Below, one piece after another: positions 55,231 to 61,407 of a DNA stretch of 61,407 bases (the stretch's first letter is position 1; the number at the start of each line of letters is the position of its first letter). The DNA is from Alphaproteobacteria bacterium (lineage in GTDB: Bacteria > Pseudomonadota > Alphaproteobacteria > UBA9655). The notes beneath the pieces were generated by a model. That model ran no database searches, had not been told where the DNA came from, and saw only the letters and a list, made by a program, of their open reading frames with translations. Location of the stretch: NCBI GenBank assembly GCA_013815465.1, contig JACDGE010000008.1:1-61407 (forward strand), read 5' to 3'. Position numbers and translations under genes: made by a program.

Positions 55231-56667
55231 ATGACTCAAAAGACGCTTTTCTGCTTTCGCCAAGATTTACGTCTTACCGATAATCCGAGCTTTTATGCAG
55301 CCTGTCAAAACGGTCCGGTAATGGCTATTTACATCTTAGATGATATAACCCCCCAATCATTTAAAATGGGAGGAGCGAGTCGATGGTGGTTACATCATTC
55401 TCTCTCAATGCTGGAAAAACAACTTGATTATCAACTAAATTTTTATCAAGGGCGTTCTCAGGATATTATTTTAGGTCTTCTTGAAGAGCAGAAATTTGAT
55501 GCCATATATTGGAATCGTTGTTATGAACCCTGGCGTATGGCTCATGATGCCGACACGAAAGCGAAGATTTTAAAGAGAGGTGTTGACTGTAAAAGCTTTA
55601 ATGGATCCTTATTATGGGAGCCCATGGATGTGGTAAAAAGTGATGGCACTCCTTATAAAGTCTTTACGCCCTTTTATCGAAATGGGTGTTTAAAAGCTAG
55701 ACTCCCCCGCCACCCTCTGGAAAAGCCAGCAAAAGTTGATCTGATAAAAGATAACAACAACTCGACCGAGCTTAAGGATCTGAATCTATTAGATCCCATA
55801 AAATGGTATTCTTCAATGGAGCCTCACTGGACTATAGGAGAGGAAGGGGCGCAAGCAAGGCTCAAAACATTTTTAGACAGTGGTCTGCAAAATTATAAGG
55901 AAGGACGAGATTTCCCAGCAAAAAACCATGTCTCCCGCTTATCTCCCCATCTCCATTTTGGAGAAATATCACCCCATCAAGTTTGGTCGGCAATTCAAGC
56001 CATAACGATCGAGGGAACCTTATCTCTTACAGACATTGATCATTTTAGGAGTGAACTGGGATGGCGGGAGTTTTCCTATTCATTACTTTACCACTTTCCT
56101 GACTTACCGCGACAGAACTTTCAAAAAAAATTTGATGCATTTTCCTGGCAAACTAATTCAGAGCTGCTGAGGGCATGGCAAAGAGGGAAAACCGGGTACC
56201 CCATTGTAGATGCAGGTATGCGAGAGCTATGGCAAACCGGATACATGCATAATCGCGTCCGTATGATCACTGGATCCTTTCTCGTGAAAAATCTATTGCT
56301 TCACTGGCATCATGGGGAAGACTGGTTTTGGGATTGCCTCGTAGATGCGGATTTGGCCAGCAATAGCGCAAGCTGGCAGTGGATTGCCGGTTCGGGCGCG
56401 GACGCGGCGCCGTATTTCAGGATTTTTAATCCCGTAACCCAAGGAGAAAAGTTTGATCCACAGGGAATGTATACGCGAAAGTTTGTCCCTGAGTTAGCTC
56501 AATTACCAGACCGTTACCTGTTTAAACCCTGGGAAGCCCCAGAGTCGATTTTGAAAACTGCTGGGGTTGTTCTAGGTGAAACTTACCCTAAGCCGATTGT
56601 GGACCTTAAGAAGTCACGAATGACAGCCCTTGAGGCCTTTTCCCTTTTATCAAGAGGGGCTTCCTGA
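55231..56667 (+). CDS. phrB: deoxyribodipyrimidine photolyase (CPD class I)
   Basis: The enzyme repairs UV pyrimidine dimers with light, using reduced FAD and an antenna pigment. The 478 residues match class I. The N-terminal antenna domain starts KTLFCFRQDLRLTDNPSF. The FAD domain has RLSPHLHFGEISP, the signature MRELWQTGYMHNRVRMITGSF and DADLASNSASWQWIAGSG. A leading SOUL gene suggests a shared light or porphyrin stress response. Confidence 0.94.
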   Translation: MTQKTLFCFRQDLRLTDNPSFYAACQNGPVMAIYILDDITPQSFKMGGASRWWLHHSLSMLEKQLDYQLNFYQGRSQDIILGLLEEQKFDAIYWNRCYEPWRMAHDADTKAKILKRGVDCKSFNGSLLWEPMDVVKSDGTPYKVFTPFYRNGCLKARLPRHPLEKPAKVDLIKDNNNSTELKDLNLLDPIKWYSSMEPHWTIGEEGAQARLKTFLDSGLQNYKEGRDFPAKNHVSRLSPHLHFGEISPHQVWSAIQAITIEGTLSLTDIDHFRSELGWREFSYSLLYHFPDLPRQNFQKKFDAFSWQTNSELLRAWQRGKTGYPIVDAGMRELWQTGYMHNRVRMITGSFLVKNLLLHWHHGEDWFWDCLVDADLASNSASWQWIAGSGADAAPYFRIFNPVTQGEKFDPQGMYTRKFVPELAQLPDRYLFKPWEAPESILKTAGVVLGETYPKPIVDLKKSRMTALEAFSLLSRGAS

Positions 56668-56875
56668 CACGCCTTATGGTTTGCCCCCTTCCCTCCTAGC
56701 CGCAAATTACTTGGACTTATGCAGTCGCAGTGAAAGAAGTATGGATCTGTGGTAAATAGGAACTCCTTATAGAGAAGGAGTTCGCAATTTGTTACCCCAT
56801 GCTAGGCGTTACGGAAATAGGGGTTTTGTCCATGTGTATTGTTAAATGGATTACATAATGATTAGCCACTCGGAC

Positions 56876-58147
56876 CTACCCGACCCTCATGAGCTGGCTC
56901 CAGTTTTGTGTAAAAGAGGGACTTTTCCAGGAAGATTTTGATTTCCACGATTTAATGAGTCCCTCGCTTGCAAAGATGAGCGATCCTTTGCCATGTTTGT
57001 CATTCAATTGATCAACGGCTTTAAGAAGGCTCTCCCTTTTGGGAGAGGTTTCAAAATTCATCTCGTTGAAGAGAAAAGATGGACGTTGGGTTTCCGGGGA
57101 AAGGTTAAGCACTGTAACTCCCACTTTTTTATAGGAAAGGCCCTCTCTGAAAAGAATCTCTAAGGCAGAAGCAGCCGCTTTGATCAGGACGCTTGTATCC
57201 GACACCGGAAAAGACAGGGGAACGAGTAAGGTATTCGAGTAGAAACTTCCTTTTCGGTCAAAGGGATTTGTCCGAAGGGAAACGGTTATGAGAGAGGTTT
57301 TGCTACCTTGCTGCCTTAGCTTTTGAGCGAGAGAACTGACATGATAGCTGACGGCCTCTCTCAGGTCCTCAAAGGAATAAATAGGCGTTCCAAAAGAGCG
57401 AGAAGAGATCATACTCTTCTTGGGAGAGATGAGTTCTTCAAGGTTAAGACAAGAAACACCCCTAAGCTCAAGGGCCGTCCTGCTCAAAATCACATTAAAA
57501 GCTTTTCCCACCCAGCGGGTATCTTTCTGGGCCAAATCTAAGGCAGAGCTCATTCCAAGGGACGAGAGCTTTTTCGACCACTGAGCACCGACCCCCCACA
57601 CGTCTTGAAGAGGAAAATCCTTTAAGATTGTGGCCGTTTTTTCTGGCGTTATCAAAGTATAACATCCGGTGGGATGCTTCTTTGCGAGATGGTTGGCAAC
57701 CTTGGCCAGGGTCTTGGTTGGCCCTATCCCCACACTTACTGGGATCCCCGTCCATTTCTTAATCACTTTCTTTATATGGCTTCCATAGGCCATAAGTTCA
57801 TGGCGAGGAATAGAGCTTAAATCAAGGAAAGCTTCATCAATGGAATACACTTCCAATTGTTGAGAAAAAACTTTGAGGGTTTCCATAACGCGCGCCGACA
57901 TGTCCGCATAAAGAGAAAAATTGGGAGAAAAGGTATAGACGTTATGTTTTATTACAATATCTTTAATTTTACAAAGAGGTGCGCCCATAAAAATGCCAAG
58001 TGCTTTGGCTTCATTCGACCGGGAAATGGCACAGCCGTCATTGGAAGATAGCACAATCACGGGCTTTTTTTCCAGGTGCGGTTGAAAGACCCTTTCACAG
58101 GAAACAAAGAATGCATTACAATCCACCAGAGCGAACATACGGGTCAT
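56876..58147 (-). CDS. umuC: DNA polymerase V catalytic subunit
   Basis: The 423-residue Y-family polymerase copies damaged DNA. Its palm has the catalytic acidic residues in FALVDCNAFFVSCERVF (near 5-20) and YSIDEAFLDLS (near 101-110). The helix-hairpin-helix region has VWGVGAQWSKKLSSLG, and the little finger and UmuC-specific tail follow. Its start overlaps the umuD stop by 4 bases, so both form one operon. Confidence 0.94.
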   Translation of the reverse strand: MTRMFALVDCNAFFVSCERVFQPHLEKKPVIVLSSNDGCAISRSNEAKALGIFMGAPLCKIKDIVIKHNVYTFSPNFSLYADMSARVMETLKVFSQQLEVYSIDEAFLDLSSIPRHELMAYGSHIKKVIKKWTGIPVSVGIGPTKTLAKVANHLAKKHPTGCYTLITPEKTATILKDFPLQDVWGVGAQWSKKLSSLGMSSALDLAQKDTRWVGKAFNVILSRTALELRGVSCLNLEELISPKKSMISSRSFGTPIYSFEDLREAVSYHVSSLAQKLRQQGSKTSLITVSLRTNPFDRKGSFYSNTLLVPLSFPVSDTSVLIKAAASALEILFREGLSYKKVGVTVLNLSPETQRPSFLFNEMNFETSPKRESLLKAVDQLNDKHGKGSLIFASEGLIKSWKSKSSWKSPSFTQNWSQLMRVG

Positions 58148-58722
58148 GACAGGGAATGAATGACGTTGGTGACCACGCCCCAGGTTGAAAACTCATCCTC
58201 TGGGGTGACCTTAATATCGGGGTAGCGATCATTCTCCGAACATAAAAGAAGGCTGTCCTTATTATTTTTAAGCCGTTTAACGGTCATCTCTCCATTCAAA
58301 ACTGCAATGACGACCTTGCCATCGGATGGGTTGAGGGAGCGATCCACAATCAGCATATCCCCGGGGAAAATGCCTGCGCCTGTCATGGATTCACCCGTGA
58401 CCCGCACAAAGAAAGTTGTCGCTTTATGGGGAATGAGGTAGTCGTTAAGATCAAGGGTGCCTTCAGAATAATCATCCCCAGGGGAGGGAAAGCCAGCTTG
58501 CACACGGGATTCAAAAAGAGGAATTCGTAAGGAAACGCCCGCTGTTCCAGCAAAGATTTTACCCATCTTTCCAGGATAAAAAGATTCAAGTTCTCCCCGC
58601 TTCTTAAGGTCTAAAAGGTGATGAACAAGAGGAGCCGGAAGGCGAATAGCTTGTGTAGGAACAGAGTTGGGCTTTCTTCCCGCGCCGGGTTTTCTTTTAC
58701 GAGGTTTGAATGAAGACACCAT
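58144..58722 (-). CDS. umuD: DNA polymerase V accessory subunit, autocleaving
   Basis: With the ATG at 58722 (AAAGG upstream) the protein has 192 residues; an open frame runs to 58809 but adds an unlikely hydrophobic start. Cleavage site A76-G77 (RVQAGFPSP), Ser112 (GESMTGAG) and Lys149 (GEMTVKRL) are all present, with the Ser-Lys spacing of 37 known from UmuD. The N-terminal 60 residues are longer than in E. coli UmuD and basic (KPRKRKPGAGRKP), perhaps for DNA binding. I found no convincing LexA box upstream by eye. Confidence 0.92.
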   Translation of the reverse strand: MVSSFKPRKRKPGAGRKPNSVPTQAIRLPAPLVHHLLDLKKRGELESFYPGKMGKIFAGTAGVSLRIPLFESRVQAGFPSPGDDYSEGTLDLNDYLIPHKATTFFVRVTGESMTGAGIFPGDMLIVDRSLNPSDGKVVIAVLNGEMTVKRLKNNKDSLLLCSENDRYPDIKVTPEDEFSTWGVVTNVIHSLS

Positions 58723-58886
58723 AGGATACCTTTTTCTGAAAGAGCTTAAAAACATTGAATTCTTATTAATGTACAGAAATAAATTAAAAAGAAAAAGGGG
58801 TGTCGGCACAAAAAATTTGTAGAAGAGAGCTCCACTTTGAATTCATGGAAAACTATTTTTTGCTTGCCATCCTCTTTATAAGATTC

Positions 58887-59498
58887 TTAAAAACTCTTTA
58901 ACTGTTGGGCTCCATGGGCTCTCTCTTCCCAGTTGTTCTGATAGATTTGCGCAAGGGATGGATCATCGATGAGGAGGACGTTTTCCGCATTTTTGGACTC
59001 GGCCGCTCGGGTGAAGTTAAAGGATCCGCTCAAGACATAGCGGCGGTCAATAATCATAACCTTATTGTGAGCGAGCCCGGAAGGTGAATCAATAAACACT
59101 GGAATGCCTTTATTCTGCAGAAAGGGGAGCTGGGAGTACTTTTCCTTGAGTTGGGACTTATCAATCAGAATCTGAACATCAATACCCCTCTCAAAGCCCT
59201 CAACCAAAGCCCTGGCAATTTGAGGGGAGGTAAAGGAATAGGCCATCACCAAGATGGAAGCTTGTGCGGAAGCGATAGCGTTGACGATTTTATCTGTGCA
59301 CTGTCCTCCTGGGCTGAAACAAGCACGGATAGGGGCATGCTCTGTGGATGAGGTGACCCAAGATGGATTAACAGAAGGGTAAAAGGCAACTCCAATCCCG
59401 CATCCTATAAAGAAGGCAACCAACGCAGAGGGGCCGAAGTTTACACGAGAAGGCAATTTGAGCGTTTTTTGTTTGATTCTCTTTATTTTTTCAATCAC
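58887..59498 (-). CDS. phospholipase D-family protein, single HKD motif
   Basis: The 203-residue protein has an N-terminal membrane anchor or uncleaved signal (ALVAFFIGCGIGVAFYPS, near 26-43) and one HKD motif: HNKVMIIDRRYVLSGSFNFT (near 145-164). Single-HKD members of this size act as dimeric nucleases (Nuc type) or phospholipases, often in the periplasm. The start is GTG. It is upstream of umuD on the same strand, separated by 77 bases. Confidence 0.85.
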   Translation of the reverse strand: MIEKIKRIKQKTLKLPSRVNFGPSALVAFFIGCGIGVAFYPSVNPSWVTSSTEHAPIRACFSPGGQCTDKIVNAIASAQASILVMAYSFTSPQIARALVEGFERGIDVQILIDKSQLKEKYSQLPFLQNKGIPVFIDSPSGLAHNKVMIIDRRYVLSGSFNFTRAAESKNAENVLLIDDPSLAQIYQNNWEERAHGAQQLKSF

Positions 59499-59814
59499 TT
59501 ATTATACCAGAATCTTATAATATTAATTTCATGGGTTCGGTTTTGACTTGAGACCGTAAAAAACTCCTCAAATCTTTATGCTGTTATATCCATAACATAT
59601 AAATCACTTTTTTTCATATTAAGTTTAATTCGTGTTCTGATGGGGAGAGGCGGCTTAGCTTACAGTAACCCGTAAAGCCCTACCCTTAGATTAGATCCAA
59701 CAGCAGGGTTCTGTGGAAATCAGAAATTTCTCCTTTTTTTGATGATTATTTCGTTTTTTGTTTGCTATTTTATTTTATCTGAGAGTTGTTAAATGTTTAG
59801 TGGTTGTTATGATG
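59499..59814. other. AT-rich gap with no recognised gene
   Basis: This gap of about 316 bases lies between the PLD gene and the transposase remnant. It should hold the PLD promoter. I see no repeat, RNA gene or convincing frame. Confidence 0.35.
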
Positions 59815-59955
59815 ATATATAAAGAAAGACACTTAATTGAATCCTTCTTTTCAAAAGTAAAACATTGTAGGCAAATCTTCTGGAAGTTTGACAAAATGGC
59901 AGAAGCTTCTATGGAGTTTTTAGCTTTTGCGTCCATTATTATTTGGCTCAGATGA
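59815..59955 (+). pseudogene. IS5-family transposase C-terminal remnant
   Basis: About 45 codons starting YKERHLIESFFSKVKHCRQI, then FDKMAEASMEFLAFASIIIW, match the conserved end of IS5/IS427-type transposases (RHLIENFFxKxKxxRRI pattern holding the catalytic Glu region). The open frame upstream to 59758 does not look like transposase. The rest of the element is gone, so this is a relic. 59956-60139 shows no gene. Confidence 0.7.
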
Positions 59956-60139
59956 AAGGTTAATGGAACCTAATGCACCACAGCATGAAATGACGCCCGG
60001 GGGGGCATTTTATAAAGAAGCCTGCCCTTTGTAGCAAGGGTTTCTCTACAATTTACATGCGTTTACCGTGAAGGGTATCAAAGAAATTCGGAAGAGAATA
60101 GGAGGGGGCTACTCTCTGCAGTCAGTAGCCGTGAAGCGG

Positions 60140-60667
60140 CTATTTTCTCGTGTAAACCTTTTGCACAATGCTTTCTTTGCATTGCTTTGTTTGAGCAAGC
60201 TCAAAATCTTCATAGGGAAGAGATAAGGGAATTCCTGTGCCTAAAGATGTGGGAATAATTGTGATGATACACTCATCAATAAGGCCTAAAGCAGCAAAAG
60301 ATTTAATGAGCTCAGCCCCTCCCAGCAACCAAAGATTTTGATGCTGCTCCTTGCTTCGCGATTGACTCATAAATGTAGCTACATCTTCATGCACCAAAAC
60401 GACTTCAGGACGATTCACCTGAAGGGACTTGGCCGTAAACACGAAAGTGGGTTTCCCTGGCCAGATCCATTCACCAAATCCCAAAATTTGTTCATAGCTC
60501 CGGCTGCCCATAATAATGCCATCGATTGATTCGTAAAAGGCATGGTACCCGCAGTCTTCCCCCTCAATGTTGTTATAAGGATCTAGCCAACTAACACCTC
60601 CATCTTTATCAGCAATGAAGCCGTCTTGAGAAATGGCAATGTAAAGAATCGTTTTTATCTTTTTCAT
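60140..60667 (-). CDS. RibD C-terminal/dihydrofolate reductase-family protein
   Basis: The 175-residue protein has the DHFR-like fold: ILYIAISQDGFIADKDGGVSWL at the start, IIMGSRSYEQIL, NLWLLGGAELIKSF (NADPH-binding GG) and a family-typical end. Members reduce pterins or related substrates with NADPH. It is not a canonical FolA. It is divergent from the GyrI-like gene, 86 bases away. Confidence 0.88.
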   Translation of the reverse strand: MKKIKTILYIAISQDGFIADKDGGVSWLDPYNNIEGEDCGYHAFYESIDGIIMGSRSYEQILGFGEWIWPGKPTFVFTAKSLQVNRPEVVLVHEDVATFMSQSRSKEQHQNLWLLGGAELIKSFAALGLIDECIITIIPTSLGTGIPLSLPYEDFELAQTKQCKESIVQKVYTRK

Positions 60668-60753
60668 TATCTTGGATTTCCTTGATTTTTCTCACCATAA
60701 AAGGCATCTTTAGAAAAATCAACCTCAGCAATCTGAAGAAAAGGAAGTAAAGC

Positions 60754-61245
60754 ATGCAAAAAATGCCAGTTCAAATGCCAGAGATAAAATTAGTGGGCAT
60801 CACTGTACGCACAAACAATAGGGCAGAATTCAACCCCGAAACTGCCAAAATTGGGGCGTGTATCCAACACTACTTTCACCAGCAAGTCCCTGAAAAAATT
60901 CCTCAACGCAAAAATCCAGGCACAACTTTTTGTGCATATACAGATTATGAAAGCGATTACACCGGTGACTATACTTTCTATATTGGGGAAGAGGTAAACG
61001 CTATTGATGATATTCCAGAAGGATTACACACCCATATTATCCTCCCTCAAACCTACATCAAATTCACAACAGAGCCTGGGCCTATGCCCAATGTCGTCAT
61101 CAATGCCTGGCAGGAAATCTGGAAGATGTCGCTTGAGGATTTAGGGGGAAAACGGCGTTATCACACAGACTTTGAAGTCTATGATGAAAGAGCCCAAGAC
61201 CCCCAAAATGCCGTGCTAGATCTCTACATCGGCGTTGAGACATGA
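60754..61245 (+). CDS. GyrI-like/AraC effector-binding domain protein
   Basis: The 163-residue protein resembles stand-alone effector-binding domains (GyrI-like, Cass2 type): EIKLVGITVRTNN at the start, FCAYTDYESDYTGDYTFYIGEEV in the middle and FEVYDERAQDP, then VLDLYIGV, at the end. Such proteins bind small cationic or drug-like molecules. No DNA-binding domain is present. It is the last gene seen; 61246-61407 shows none. Confidence 0.82.
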   Translation: MQKMPVQMPEIKLVGITVRTNNRAEFNPETAKIGACIQHYFHQQVPEKIPQRKNPGTTFCAYTDYESDYTGDYTFYIGEEVNAIDDIPEGLHTHIILPQTYIKFTTEPGPMPNVVINAWQEIWKMSLEDLGGKRRYHTDFEVYDERAQDPQNAVLDLYIGVET

Positions 61246-61407
61246 CCTTCAAAAATAATTGGGAGAAGACAGAGTATAGCCAGGGCTACGGCCTAGAAGT
61301 ATCATAAGTTATTTTTAAATTTCTTATAGAATTTATTAAAGTCCAGGCAATTTTCATACAAAGAGGATTTAATATTTGAGATACCTTTTGATCTCGTAAT
61401 ATTTAAA

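Overview
The window looks like chromosome from an alphaproteobacterium with a moderately AT-rich genome. UbiG, a CarD regulator, a cyanide-insensitive type bd oxidase, a DUF3309 peptide and several small secreted cysteine-rich proteins all fit that class. Decaying genes, insertion-sequence remnants, an F-box-like secreted protein and HTH-less LuxR-type sensors suggest a host-associated lineage such as Holosporales or Paracaedibacter-like endosymbionts. That placement is inference from gene content; no rRNA or other marker fixes it.

Layout. 0-4.4 kb: the edge of an IS3-family element, a secreted F-box-like gene split by one in-frame TAG, hpf and small secreted proteins. 4.4-15 kb: tRNA-Glu(UUC), a RhlE-type helicase, uvrC, a two-gene lysine/glutarate catabolic operon (ALDH7-type dehydrogenase plus glutaryl-CoA dehydrogenase), a KimA-like permease and a GNAT enzyme. 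15-22.6 kb: a tight signalling operon made of a hybrid kinase with five PAS domains, a single-domain receiver and a REC-REC-GAF-PAS-GAF-GGDEF-EAL protein, which together should join phosphorelay to cyclic di-GMP. 22.7-40 kb: mostly housekeeping genes (MscS channel, carD, ferredoxin-NADP reductase, nadK, frameshifted rarA, tRNA-Glu(CUC), gabD-like dehydrogenase, ubiG, gpt, cysQ, sua5) with transporters and O-antigen ligase-like and acyltransferase genes.

40-45.2 kb: a host-attachment-family protein, then cydA-cydB followed by a 38-codon membrane peptide, then a cluster of envelope or stress-type small genes (DUF883/YqjD-like, DUF3309, a 26-residue peptide, an Asn/Pro/Asp-rich protein and its broken paralogue). 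45.9-54.2 kb is the most accessory part: LysR plus an MHS-family permease, a second MHS permease whose stop overlaps the first of two tandem HTH-less LuxR-sensor-like genes, a CI/S24-type repressor lacking the catalytic lysine, a highly structured non-coding region, a DnaA domain I-like protein and a ruined subtilase. 54.5-61.4 kb: light and DNA-damage genes (SOUL, photolyase, umuDC), a PLD-family protein, an IS5-type transposase tail, a RibD-like reductase and a GyrI-like protein.

The best candidates for undescribed biology are the permease plus twin sensor operon at 48.5-50.9 kb, the structured RNA region at 51.8-52.0 kb, the interrupted F-box-like secreted protein and the untracked small membrane peptides. 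Everything here was read by eye from the sequence; no database search was run.
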